A stretch of DNA of 61,366 bases, from assembly GCA_002391235.1 (NCBI GenBank), contig DGRX01000002.1, positions 1 to 61,366 on the forward strand, in the 5' to 3' direction. This DNA comes from Treponema sp. UBA4377 (lineage in GTDB: Bacteria > Spirochaetota > Spirochaetia > Treponematales > Treponemataceae). The notes under the pieces are model-generated. The model did not search any database and was not told the DNA's origin. It saw only the letters and a program-made list of their open reading frames with translations. Made by a program: the position numbers and the translations under genes. Shown here one piece after another: positions 23,609 to 31,520 of the stretch (within the stretch, counting starts at the first letter, position 1; each line of letters begins with the position of its first letter).

Positions 23609-23981
23609 TGTTCTTGTTGACTATTGGCGGCAGCCGGAAAAATTGCTTGAGCTTAAAATAACTCCGGATAAATTCGCGCTTTGCGGGGCCGTGCGGGCTG
23701 AGCTTCTTCACGGCGCCAGAGACGATGAGGAAATTGACAAGATGCTCGCCTTTTTCCAAGGCTTTGAGAACCTTGTCAACGACGACTATGACTGGGACGG
23801 CTGCGGCATGCTCCTTAACACGTTGCGTTCCAACGGAATCCACGTTCCAACTATTGACGCGATGATAGCCTTTACCGCGATGAAGTACGACATTCCCCTT
23901 TGGACGCGCGACAAGCATTTTAAATTTATTCTAGGCCTTTATCCTGAGCTAAAGCTTTACGAAGACGGAACCGTTGCGTGA
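23589..23981 (+). CDS. vapC: VapC-type PIN-domain ribonuclease toxin
   Basis: A 130-residue PIN-domain protein. The metal-binding acidic residues are visible: Asp in LFDTNVLVDYW, Glu in RAELLHGA, Asp in TIDAMIAFTA and Asp in LWTRDKHF. VapC toxins cut specific RNAs, often initiator tRNA or rRNA loops, and are inhibited by the cognate antitoxin. The gene starts inside the antitoxin gene with AAGGAG upstream of ATG 23589. A short hairpin with a T-run (23991-24010) follows the stop. Confidence 0.88.
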   Translation: MILFDTNVLVDYWRQPEKLLELKITPDKFALCGAVRAELLHGARDDEEIDKMLAFFQGFENLVNDDYDWDGCGMLLNTLRSNGIHVPTIDAMIAFTAMKYDIPLWTRDKHFKFILGLYPELKLYEDGTVA

Positions 23982-23990
23982 CATAAAATC

Positions 23991-24010
23991 GGAAAGCCAC
24001 TTTCCTTTTT
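23991..24010 (+). terminator. Short terminator after vapC
   Basis: GGAAAG-cca-CTTTCC (23991-24005) followed by T5. The stem is only six pairs, so efficiency is uncertain. It overlaps the region of the folE promoter. Confidence 0.45.
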
Positions 24011-24029
24011 GCGCGTTTTTATGTAAAAT
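24001..24029 (+). promoter_or_regulatory. folE promoter, probably leaderless
   Basis: Extended -10 TGTAAAAT with hexamer TAAAAT at 24024-24029 and weak -35 TTTCCT (24001-24006). The -10 ends nine bases before ATG 24039 and no RBS is seen. Confidence 0.4.
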
Positions 24030-24038
24030 AACGGTCTT

Positions 24039-24596
24039 ATGATAGACGAGAAAAAAATACAGCAGGCTGTAAGGCTTTTTTTGGAGGGAATCGGCGAGAA
24101 TCCCGACAGGGCTGGAGTGCTGGAAACTCCGGCCCGCGTTGCCCGCGCCTGCAAGGAAATATTCGGCGGCTACGAGCAAAAGGCAGACCAAGTCCTTTTA
24201 AAATGCTTTGACTCCAGCGCCAGCGACTTAGTAATAGAAAAGGACATTCAATTTTATTCGATGTGCGAGCACCATTTGCTGCCTTTTATCGGAAAAGCCG
24301 CGATTGGCTACGTTCCCGACGGAAAGGTAGTGGGGCTTTCAAAGCTTGTCCGCCTGGTGAACGTTTACGCCCGCCGCGCGCAAATCCAAGAAAACTTGAC
24401 CGAGCAAATCGCCGACTCCTTGATGGCCGGCCTAAAGGCAAAGGGCGTCATAGTCCTTGTCCAAGCCGAGCATATGTGCATGTCGATGCGCGGCGTAAAC
24501 AGGAGCGGCGTGTCCACCGTAACTTTGGCCCATCGCGGAATCCTAAGCCAGGACGTCGCCTTGCGCGAATCCTTTTTTGAGAGAGTCAAGCTGTGA
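24039..24596 (+). CDS. folE: GTP cyclohydrolase I
   Basis: The enzyme opens GTP to 7,8-dihydroneopterin triphosphate, the first step of folate and related pterin synthesis (also used for queuosine). The 185-residue sequence has the zinc ligands Cys76 and His79 in SMCEHHLLPF and Cys147 in HMCMSMRGV. Also present are the signature LSKLVRLVNVYARRAQIQENLTEQIA and the C-terminal LAHRGILSQDVALRESF. The length is typical of bacterial type IA enzymes. The start ATG 24039 has no Shine-Dalgarno but lies just after a -10-like box. Its stop overlaps the next gene's GTG start by three to four bases, suggesting a shared pathway. Confidence 0.92.
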   Translation: MIDEKKIQQAVRLFLEGIGENPDRAGVLETPARVARACKEIFGGYEQKADQVLLKCFDSSASDLVIEKDIQFYSMCEHHLLPFIGKAAIGYVPDGKVVGLSKLVRLVNVYARRAQIQENLTEQIADSLMAGLKAKGVIVLVQAEHMCMSMRGVNRSGVSTVTLAHRGILSQDVALRESFFERVKL

Positions 24597-25213
24597 CATT
24601 GATTATGTACATGGCCGTTTCGATTGACGGAATCGCGGCGCTCGACGGCAAAAACGGCATCGAGCGCTACGGCTCGCGGGAAGACCATGACTTTTTTTTG
24701 GCCGGAGCCAAATCTTGCGACGCGGTGATTATGGGAAAGAACACCGCGGCTTCCTTTAAGGTTTACGGCCTGCCGAACTTTATCCTGACCCACGATCCGG
24801 ATTTGTTGCAGGTCAAAAAATTGCCGCAAGCCAAAATATTGCAGCAAGACCAAAATCCGGCCGGCGCGGAGGCCGCAAAAGCCCAAGGCCAAGACCAAGA
24901 CGCGCGCGGCTCCGGCAGGACTTGCGAGCGCGTTTATCTTTCGGGCCAGCCCCAAGAGGTTTGCAAAGCGCTTGAGGCGCGCGGAATCAAAAAAGCCGCG
25001 CTTTTGGGAGGCCCTTTTACCAACGCCCAGTTTTTGCGCGCCGGCCTTGTCGACGAAATCTTTTTGACCGTGGAGCCTGTGACGCTTGGCCGCGGAATGC
25101 GCTTTTTGAACGAGCCGCTGGAAAGCTTTTGGACTTTGGCCGGCGCAAAGGTTTTGAACGAACGCGGCGCGATTGTTTTGCATTATGTAGCGTCCGCTCG
25201 AAAAAACGCTTGA
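24593..25213 (+). CDS. RibD C-terminal/DHFR-like reductase with a Gln-rich insertion
   Basis: A 206-residue protein of the RibD_C/dihydrofolate-reductase-like superfamily. The N-terminus TLIMYMAVSIDGIAALDGKNGIERYG, the DAVIMGKNTAAS turn, the KKAALLGGPFTNAQFLRAGLVDEIFLTV stretch and the ending resemble RibD_C-type NADPH-dependent reductases. GTG 24593 overlaps the folE stop, so the two genes are translationally coupled. A role in pterin or folate reduction, possibly replacing DHFR, is plausible but not shown. Residues about 83-108 are an insertion rich in Gln, Asp and Ala (QQDQN... AQGQDQD), placed before the conserved ERVYLSG strand. It is similar to insertions in other proteins of this window. 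Confidence 0.72.
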   Translation: MTLIMYMAVSIDGIAALDGKNGIERYGSREDHDFFLAGAKSCDAVIMGKNTAASFKVYGLPNFILTHDPDLLQVKKLPQAKILQQDQNPAGAEAAKAQGQDQDARGSGRTCERVYLSGQPQEVCKALEARGIKKAALLGGPFTNAQFLRAGLVDEIFLTVEPVTLGRGMRFLNEPLESFWTLAGAKVLNERGAIVLHYVASARKNA

Positions 25214-25255
25214 AGCTTTGCGTATGAGAATACGAGCGGAGCGTTACAAAAGGTA

Positions 25256-25284
25256 TTGCGCGGACTCAAATTCTGTGGTAGAAT
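25256..25284 (+). promoter_or_regulatory. Promoter of the STAS gene, leaderless layout
   Basis: TTGCGC (25256-25261), 17-nt spacer, TAGAAT (25279-25284), then eight bases to ATG 25293. No Shine-Dalgarno sequence is present. Confidence 0.65.
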
Positions 25285-25292
25285 AATTAATC

Positions 25293-25592
25293 ATGGAAAT
25301 TAAACAGACAAAAGACGGAAACAAATTGGCAATCGCGCTTTCGGGCCGCTTGGACACAACGACTGCCCCGCAGTTGGAGGAAGCCCTTGCCTCCGCGCTG
25401 GACGGCGTGACGGACTTGGTTTTTGACTTTGGACAAATCGAGTACATTTCTTCGGCTGGGCTTCGCATTTTGCTGAACACCCAAAAGAAAATCAGCGCGG
25501 CCGGCGGTTCGATGAAATTGGTCGGCGTCAACGACGTTGTCCGCGAAGTCTTTGAAGTGACCGGCTTTATCAATATTCTTACAATTGAATAG
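25293..25592 (+). CDS. STAS-domain anti-sigma factor antagonist (RsbV/SpoIIAA-like)
   Basis: A 99-residue single STAS domain. In partner-switching systems the unphosphorylated form binds the anti-sigma kinase and releases its target. The phosphorylatable Ser is Ser54 in YISSAGLRILL, aligned with the SxGL motif of RsbV. The opening MEIKQTKDGNKLAIALSGRLDT is typical. It lies two genes upstream of an RsbW-like kinase (26844) and in the same run as a membrane PP2C phosphatase (31521). Together these supply all three parts of the switch. Its stop overlaps the next reading frame, so the genes are probably one transcript. Confidence 0.88.
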   Translation: MEIKQTKDGNKLAIALSGRLDTTTAPQLEEALASALDGVTDLVFDFGQIEYISSAGLRILLNTQKKISAAGGSMKLVGVNDVVREVFEVTGFINILTIE

Positions 25593-26838
25593 CTTGAACG
25601 GCAAAAAAAACGCGATTCTTGCATGCTTGGCGCTTCTTTTGCCGCTTGTAATCATTTCTTGCGTTTCTGACAGCCAACCGGCCGCCGCGCCTTCTCCGGC
25701 GACAAACGCTCCCAAAATGCGCGGCGTTTGGGTGGCGGCAATCAGCTCGAATTATCCCCGCGAAAAAACAAGCGACGCGCGAAAATTAAAGGCCGATGTT
25801 GACTTTATCGTTGACCAGTGCCAGCGCTTTGGCTTTAACGCGATTTTCTTTCAAGCGCGTCCTTCTTGCGACGCGCTTTACGCTTCCGACATTTTTCCGT
25901 GGAGCCAGTGGCTTTGCGGGGCCGAAGGAGCCGCTCCCCAAGACGGCTTTGACCCTTTGGCGTACTTTTGCCAGGCGGCCCACCAAAAGAACATCGCGCT
26001 GCACGCTTGGATAAACCCCTACAGAATCAAGGCCAAAAAGGGCCAAAGCCTTGACGAACTTCTTTCCGTTCGCCCGCAAATGGCGGAATTAAAAAAATTC
26101 ATCCATCCCAGCTCCGACGGAAACTTTTACCTTGATCCGGGCCAGCCAAAAGTCCGCGAGCTTGTAGTCCGCGGCGCCAAGGAAATTTTGGAAAAATATC
26201 CGGTGGACGGCCTTCATTTGGACGACTACTTTTATCCGCAAACGGGAATCGACGACAGCGACAGCTACAAAAAATACGGCGCCGGAATGGACTTGGACGA
26301 CTTTAGACGGCAAAGCGCGACGCTTTTGATAAAAGAGCTTTTTCGCTTGACCCACAGCGCGCGGCCAGGCGCGCTTTTTGGCGTTTCTCCTTTTGGCATT
26401 TGGGGCAACAAAAGCTCCGCAAACCCTTACGGCTCCGCCACAAGCGGAACTCAATCCTATTTTGCGCATTGCGCCGATTCCGTCACGTGGATTCAAAGGG
26501 GAATCGTTGACTACATCGTTCCGCAAATATACTGGAACATAGGCCTAAAGGCGGCCGATTACGCCGAGCTTGCCTCTTGGTGGAACCAGACGGTGGAGGG
26601 AAGCGGCGTGGTCTTGTACATAGGAATGGCTGACTACAAGGCCGCCGCGGCGATCAAGTCCGGCAACGAAAAAAGTCCCTGGCTTGGAACCGGCGAGCTG
26701 AAAGCCCAGCTGGAATTGAACAAAACGCTAAAGAACGTGTCGGGCGAGGTTCACTTTAACTTTGACTCGCTTATGGAGCCTGACATCCGTTCCTTTTACG
26801 AAAAACTTGCAAATAACGCTTTTGCGGAGTATAATTGA
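25585..26838 (+). CDS. GHL10-family (YngK-type) glycosyl-hydrolase-like lipoprotein
   Basis: A 417-residue protein with a lipoprotein signal peptide (lipobox near VIISC, Cys about residue 27) and a GHL10/DUF187 domain. Motifs are MRGVWVAAISSNYP, GFNAIFFQARPSCDALY, LHAWINPYRI and DGLHLDDYFYP, the last with an Asp pair expected at the barrel's active site, and the later DYIVPQIYWN. Relatives are TIM-barrel enzymes thought to act on cell-wall or exported glycans. Start at TTG 25585 is provisional because no clear RBS is seen; it overlaps the STAS gene stop. Its place between the STAS and kinase genes suggests that the regulatory circuit is tied to the cell envelope. Its 3' end carries the promoter of the next gene. 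Confidence 0.82.
   Translation: MNSLNGKKNAILACLALLLPLVIISCVSDSQPAAAPSPATNAPKMRGVWVAAISSNYPREKTSDARKLKADVDFIVDQCQRFGFNAIFFQARPSCDALYASDIFPWSQWLCGAEGAAPQDGFDPLAYFCQAAHQKNIALHAWINPYRIKAKKGQSLDELLSVRPQMAELKKFIHPSSDGNFYLDPGQPKVRELVVRGAKEILEKYPVDGLHLDDYFYPQTGIDDSDSYKKYGAGMDLDDFRRQSATLLIKELFRLTHSARPGALFGVSPFGIWGNKSSANPYGSATSGTQSYFAHCADSVTWIQRGIVDYIVPQIYWNIGLKAADYAELASWWNQTVEGSGVVLYIGMADYKAAAAIKSGNEKSPWLGTGELKAQLELNKTLKNVSGEVHFNFDSLMEPDIRSFYEKLANNAFAEYN
26807..26835 (+). promoter_or_regulatory. Internal promoter for the RsbW-like gene, leaderless layout
   Basis: TTGCAA (26807-26812), 17-nt spacer, TATAAT (26830-26835), then eight bases to ATG 26844. It lies inside the 3' end of the lipoprotein gene. 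Confidence 0.6.
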
Positions 26839-26843
26839 ACATT

Positions 26844-27248
26844 ATGGCAACATTAACCGTTGACGCCGACAAGGCCAGCACAGCCAAAGTTTCCGCGTTT
26901 GTAGAGGCCGAGCTTGAAAAGCTTGAATGCCCGATGAAGGAATTGGCGCAAATAAACATAGCGGTGGACGAACTTTTTTGCAACATCGCCTCTTACGCTT
27001 ATCCAAACGCAAGCGGAAAAGCGGTTGTCAGCGTGCAAAGCCCCGCGCCGCGAATGGTCGCCATAACTTTTGAGGATTGGGGCGTTCCCTACAATCCCTT
27101 GGAAAAGCCTGACCCGGACGTGACCCTTAGCGCGGAAGAAAGAAAAGTCGGAGGCTTGGGAATTTTCATCGTCAAGAAAACTATGGACGCGGTAAAATAC
27201 AAGCACGAGGACAATAAGAACATTCTAGTAATAGAAAAAAAATGGTGA
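26844..27248 (+). CDS. RsbW-like serine kinase/anti-sigma factor (HATPase_c)
   Basis: A 134-residue GHKL ATPase. The N box is AQINIAVDELFCNIASYAYP, the G1 box is ITFEDWGVPYNP and the G2 box is GGLGIFIVKKTMD, as in RsbW/SpoIIAB-type kinases. Such proteins hold a sigma factor or other partner and phosphorylate the STAS antagonist. I prefer ATG 26844 to the in-frame TTG at 26835, because a full promoter with -10 TATAAT ends eight bases upstream of 26844 and overlaps 26835. The partner it would hold is not obvious: no complete sigma factor lies in this operon. The gene overlaps the next one by seven bases. Confidence 0.87.
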   Translation: MATLTVDADKASTAKVSAFVEAELEKLECPMKELAQINIAVDELFCNIASYAYPNASGKAVVSVQSPAPRMVAITFEDWGVPYNPLEKPDPDVTLSAEERKVGGLGIFIVKKTMDAVKYKHEDNKNILVIEKKW

Positions 27249-28615
27249 CGGCTATGGAAGATTTTGAAGAGCGAGAGCACAACGAAGAATATTTTTACGT
27301 TCACGGAAAAGACGTTTATTCAACGCAAAGCCTGTTGGCTCGTTTTGGAATCAAGCAGGCCGATTCGATTTACAAAGATTCTTCAAACGATTTTATCCGT
27401 TGGCCATTTAGCTCGGCCGATTTTTTTGAGGCGGTTACTGAAAAGGCTCCCGATTCGGCGGAGTTGGAAGGCGCCTTGCGGGGCAGCGACAAGCTTTTGG
27501 CGGAACGCATCAACGCCGAGATAAAAGGCTACAAGGATTCTGGAAACACTGTGGCCAACCAAGACCGCATCAAGGAATTGCGCGCGCAAAAAAAAGAATT
27601 GCTGGCCAAGGCCGCGCTCGCTTTGGGCGGCTCTTCGGTTTCGCTTGTCTACAAAACTTTCGTTCAAATAAACGACAGCAAAATGGTGGAAAAAAAGTTT
27701 CCGCAATTCAAGAACGCAAGCTGGCCATTTAAAGACCAAATGCCTTACTTTACCGCAGGCTTGGAAGATTTTGCCGCCGCCGTCGCTCGCGGCGAGCCCA
27801 CAGCGATTACGGGCGGCCCTTGCTTTTTTGGCGAGCACGAAGTCGACTTGATTTTTACGCTTAAGGACGGAAGCCAAAAGGTTTACGACTTTACTACGCG
27901 CCGCCGCAATTCCGGCGACAAGGTTTCGCTTGAGGCGGAGTTCACCAAGCAAAACGCCGGCGAGGTTGTCGACGTTTCTTTTGTAAGCCACAAGGAGATG
28001 TTGACGACAGAAGAGTACGACAGCGTTTTGTATTTGTTCGAGCTTGCCAACGCCAGCGGCAGCGCCCTTACGCTTCCGATAGTCGACGCTTCCTACGCAA
28101 AATACTTGGACTCAATGATGGAGCCGCTTTCGATAGAGCTTAGGGTCAAGGCCAGAAAGGAGTTCCGCAAAGTCGCCGCTCCGATTATAAAAATGTACCG
28201 CGAGCTTTTTGACGCGCTAAAGGAAAAATATCCCAACGTAAAGGACGCGCTGATAATGACAGGCGAAGACAGAGGGCTGCTTTCAAAATATTACGCGGCC
28301 CGCGCGCCTTTTGTCGAAAAGCCTTCCACCCGCAGGATAATTTCCGGCATACAGGAAAAGATTGAGTCGGTAAAAGATTACATAACGCTTCCCGCCTTGC
28401 CCTTTTACTTTATGGGAATCAAGAACGTGTTGGAAGTTGATTACATCGGCGAGACCGATTCCTTTTGGAAGTGCCGCAAAATGCACAAGGGGCAGATGAA
28501 CCTTAGCGCGCTTTTGTATCCGATAAAGATAAGCGCCGACGGCTGGCGTTCGATTTTCTCGACGGACTTGCAGTACAAGGAATATATAAAGAGAGAGGAT
28601 TATGGCAAGCGGTAA
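27242..28615 (+). CDS. Unknown soluble protein in the partner-switching operon
   Basis: A 457-residue protein that I cannot assign. It has no signal peptide or membrane helix. It is rich in charged residues. Visible segments are an N-terminal FYVHGKDVYSTQSLLARFGIK region, a helical part with DRIKELRAQKKELLAKAA (possible coiled coil) and a C-terminal half with ELRVKARKEFRKVAAPIIKMYRELFDALKEKYPNVKD. The start could be ATG 27242, which overlaps the kinase gene, or ATG 27254. The 3' end overlaps the sensor-MFS gene by 14 bases. The tight packing suggests that it is a regulator or effector of the switch, for example the partner bound by the kinase. This is inference only. Confidence 0.7.
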   Translation: MVTAMEDFEEREHNEEYFYVHGKDVYSTQSLLARFGIKQADSIYKDSSNDFIRWPFSSADFFEAVTEKAPDSAELEGALRGSDKLLAERINAEIKGYKDSGNTVANQDRIKELRAQKKELLAKAALALGGSSVSLVYKTFVQINDSKMVEKKFPQFKNASWPFKDQMPYFTAGLEDFAAAVARGEPTAITGGPCFFGEHEVDLIFTLKDGSQKVYDFTTRRRNSGDKVSLEAEFTKQNAGEVVDVSFVSHKEMLTTEEYDSVLYLFELANASGSALTLPIVDASYAKYLDSMMEPLSIELRVKARKEFRKVAAPIIKMYRELFDALKEKYPNVKDALIMTGEDRGLLSKYYAARAPFVEKPSTRRIISGIQEKIESVKDYITLPALPFYFMGIKNVLEVDYIGETDSFWKCRKMHKGQMNLSALLYPIKISADGWRSIFSTDLQYKEYIKREDYGKR

Positions 28616-31481
28616 ATCCAAGTTATTTGTTTTTGTTGCGGCAGTCGTCGCCCTTGTTTCCGGGGCTGTCACGTTTTTTAACAAGGACAGAATTGAGCTT
28701 CCCGTAAAGAGCGTTCTGGAATACCAGGAGCCGTATCTTGTCCGTGATTTTGGAAACTTGCGATATGTTTTGGACAAGCAAAGAACTAGAATCATCGCGG
28801 TTGACAAAAACACAAACGTAGTCAAATGCGTTTTGCCGCGCGGCTATGACGACGTGGACCGCTTTTATTACGCCGACGATTTTATGGTCGACGAAAAGGG
28901 CTGGGTTTATGTAAAAGAAGGCGCTTGGGACGGAAACAGAATTTCGCGCGAAGCCGTTTTGGTTTACGACGAGGATGGCCGTTATAAGGCGACTTATCTT
29001 GACATAAAGCATTCGTCGGTGACCAACAAGCACAAAATGATGCTGCTTTCCGTTCAAAACGGAAAAATAGTTTGTTCCTTCAAAAACAAAAAAACTGTGT
29101 CAATCACAAGGCTTGACGTTCAAAGCGGTGACAAAGTAAAGGAAGAGTATCCTTTTGACAACGCCTATGACTTTGTTGCCGACATGTCTTTGGACGGAGA
29201 GGGAAACGTTTGCTTGTTGGACAAGTGCGGACAAATTTTTGTTCTAAAAAAAGACAAGGGCTTTGTTCGCGTTTATAGAGGCAATGACGACGAATGCTTA
29301 AACTGGATTGAGCCTTCCGGAAGCGAAAAGCTTTTGTGCGCCGAATTGTATTCCAACAGCGTTATTGAGCTGGACTTGCAAAACGGCCATAAGCGGACTG
29401 TTCTTGACAATTCGGGGGCGGTGACGGTCACGCCCGTTTCTTTGTCCGCCCTTGACGCTCCCGCAAAGAATTCCGGAATGCTAAAGATTGAAGCCGCCCT
29501 TTTGGCTTCGTTTTTCGTTTTTCTTTTGAGCGCGCTTTTGCTTGCCGTTAGGATTGTCGTCTCTTTCTTTAGGACTCAGGTCAAGGTAATACAGCGCATC
29601 AGCGTTTATGTCACGCTTGTAATATTGATTGTCGCGGGAACAATCACTTACAAATTGACAGGCGAATTTTCAAAGGTTATGCGCGTCCAGATTTTGGCGC
29701 AAATGGAAAACATGGCCTATTCTGTGGCCAATACAATAAGGCCTTCGACTTTGGATTCGATTCAAAGCGCCGCGGATTTCGCTTCTCCTGAATACAGGGA
29801 AATGATTCAAAGCATGCAGAGCATAATCGATCCAACGCTCGACATAAACCAAAACGTCTACTGCGACATCTTTAAGTACGACGAAAAGCGGGGCGCTTAC
29901 GCTTGCGCCTACCTCGACCAAGCGATCGGAACTTACTTTCCGCTCACTCAGGGAGAGGCCGAAGAAATAAAGCAAATCTATGAGACATCGCGTTCCGTAA
30001 GGTCAAGCAAGGACGACACGTCCGCGTCCTACACTTATGTTTCGGTTCCGGTTGTGAACGATTTTGGCCGCGTTTGCGGAGTCGTTTCGGTTATGACCGA
30101 AAACTTTATGCTTACCGACCAAATCAGCGACATGAAAAAAAACGTTTTGCTGGGAATCGCGGTCACTTTGATTTTTGTTTGGCTTGCGATGGGCGAGGCG
30201 CTTTCTTACATTCTTTCCAAGTCGCAGGCCCAAATGGAAATGGAAGAGAAAAAGGCGCGCGGCGAGGCGGTTCAAAAAACATTCCCGCATTACTACATCC
30301 GCATAATGGTCTTCGCGCTTTTCGCAGCCTACAATATGACGACAACCTTCTTGCCTATGGTAATAGCCAAGGGCGCGATGGAGTCTTTGGGCGAAAATAG
30401 CGGAACGCTCGCCGCCGCGCTGCCTATTTCGGTGAACCTTTTTATCATCGGCTTGATGGCGCTCTTTTGCGAAGGCTATATCAGAAAGATCGGTTGCCAA
30501 AAAGTCGTGGCCCTTGGCGCGGCTTTGTCGGCCTTGAGCAACATTGTCATTTTTGCCTTTCCATTTTCCTACGCGCTGCTTTTTTTGGCCTTGGTGATTG
30601 ACGGAATCGGAGTCGGCCTTACAACCAATTCCTTGTATCTTATGGTTTCGCAAATACCGGACGCAAAGAACAGGACTTCGGGCTACACGGCCTACAACGC
30701 CGCGCAAATTTCCGGAATCAACTTTGGAATGCTCTTTGGCGCCGCGCTCGCCTCAAGCGTTGGCCGCCGCATGATTTTTCCGCTTGTGTCGGCGATGTGG
30801 ATTGTTTCTGTCCTTTTGTTCTTGGGCTTGTGGAAGTCTTTGGGCCTCGCTTCGGGCAAGGGAGAAAAAGTCCATGGCGAGCGTAAAAACGACGCCAAAA
30901 GAATTTTGTCATTCTTGCGCCGCCGCCGCGTTTGGTCGTTCATACTTTTGATACAGGCGCCCTTTGCCTTGATGGGAAGCTTTGTCTATTATTACTTGCC
31001 CATGTATTCCGACGCCAACGGCTTGAGCGAAGTTATGGTCGCAGCCTTGATGATGCTTTACTCTTTCTTTGCGATTTACCTGGGGAACGGACTGACAAAA
31101 TGGGTGATCAACAAGACTGGCCCGCTGAGCCCCTACGCTTCGATAATTTTAAGCCTTGCCGCCGTTTTGGTTTTTGCCATTAGCGGAAGCTTTGTCGGCT
31201 TGTTGGCCGCGATTTTTATCTTGGGCTTGGCCAACGGCTTTGGCCGCTCTGTCCAGCAGGCGCAGTTTTCGATGCTGGAGGAGTGCGAGGAGTACGGCGT
31301 TCCAAACGCTATGGGAATCTTTAACTTCACCGACTTTATCGGCCAGTCGTTTGGCCCGGCCGTTATGGGCCTTGTCTTTCTTTCAAGGAACGTAGCCGCC
31401 TCGGCCAGCGTTTTTGCGATTGTGTTGGCGCTTGTGTGCGCTGCGCATTTTGCCTTGAATTTTACAATGAGGAAAAAATAA
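28602..31481 (+). CDS. Fusion of extracytoplasmic sensor domains to an MFS-type transporter fold
   Basis: A 959-residue membrane protein with an unusual order of parts. There is a membrane anchor at about residues 8-25. An extracytoplasmic region (about 30-290) with beta-propeller/NHL-like repeats follows, such as FMVDEKGWVYVKEGAW and MSLDGEGNVCLLDKCGQIFVL. Two membrane helices lie at about 300-355, then a Cache-like sensor segment (about 360-510, with VSVPVVNDFGRVCGVVSVMTENF) and a further helix. The last part is a complete 12-helix major-facilitator domain (about 570-955) with loop motifs such as GYIRKIGCQK. It may sense an exported or envelope compound and pass the signal to the neighbouring phosphatase, which has the same TM-Cache-TM layout. 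It could instead transport the ligand that it senses. GAGAGG precedes ATG 28602. Confidence 0.78.
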   Translation: MASGKSKLFVFVAAVVALVSGAVTFFNKDRIELPVKSVLEYQEPYLVRDFGNLRYVLDKQRTRIIAVDKNTNVVKCVLPRGYDDVDRFYYADDFMVDEKGWVYVKEGAWDGNRISREAVLVYDEDGRYKATYLDIKHSSVTNKHKMMLLSVQNGKIVCSFKNKKTVSITRLDVQSGDKVKEEYPFDNAYDFVADMSLDGEGNVCLLDKCGQIFVLKKDKGFVRVYRGNDDECLNWIEPSGSEKLLCAELYSNSVIELDLQNGHKRTVLDNSGAVTVTPVSLSALDAPAKNSGMLKIEAALLASFFVFLLSALLLAVRIVVSFFRTQVKVIQRISVYVTLVILIVAGTITYKLTGEFSKVMRVQILAQMENMAYSVANTIRPSTLDSIQSAADFASPEYREMIQSMQSIIDPTLDINQNVYCDIFKYDEKRGAYACAYLDQAIGTYFPLTQGEAEEIKQIYETSRSVRSSKDDTSASYTYVSVPVVNDFGRVCGVVSVMTENFMLTDQISDMKKNVLLGIAVTLIFVWLAMGEALSYILSKSQAQMEMEEKKARGEAVQKTFPHYYIRIMVFALFAAYNMTTTFLPMVIAKGAMESLGENSGTLAAALPISVNLFIIGLMALFCEGYIRKIGCQKVVALGAALSALSNIVIFAFPFSYALLFLALVIDGIGVGLTTNSLYLMVSQIPDAKNRTSGYTAYNAAQISGINFGMLFGAALASSVGRRMIFPLVSAMWIVSVLLFLGLWKSLGLASGKGEKVHGERKNDAKRILSFLRRRRVWSFILLIQAPFALMGSFVYYYLPMYSDANGLSEVMVAALMMLYSFFAIYLGNGLTKWVINKTGPLSPYASIILSLAAVLVFAISGSFVGLLAAIFILGLANGFGRSVQQAQFSMLEECEEYGVPNAMGIFNFTDFIGQSFGPAVMGLVFLSRNVAASASVFAIVLALVCAAHFALNFTMRKK

Positions 31482-31520
31482 TTGAACAAAACGGAAAAAA
31501 TCATTGCTTTGGAGAAACTT

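Noticed and set aside
25585..26838. GHL10 protein as a cytosolic enzyme
   Set aside because: The N-terminal hydrophobic segment with a Cys lipobox indicates export as a lipoprotein.
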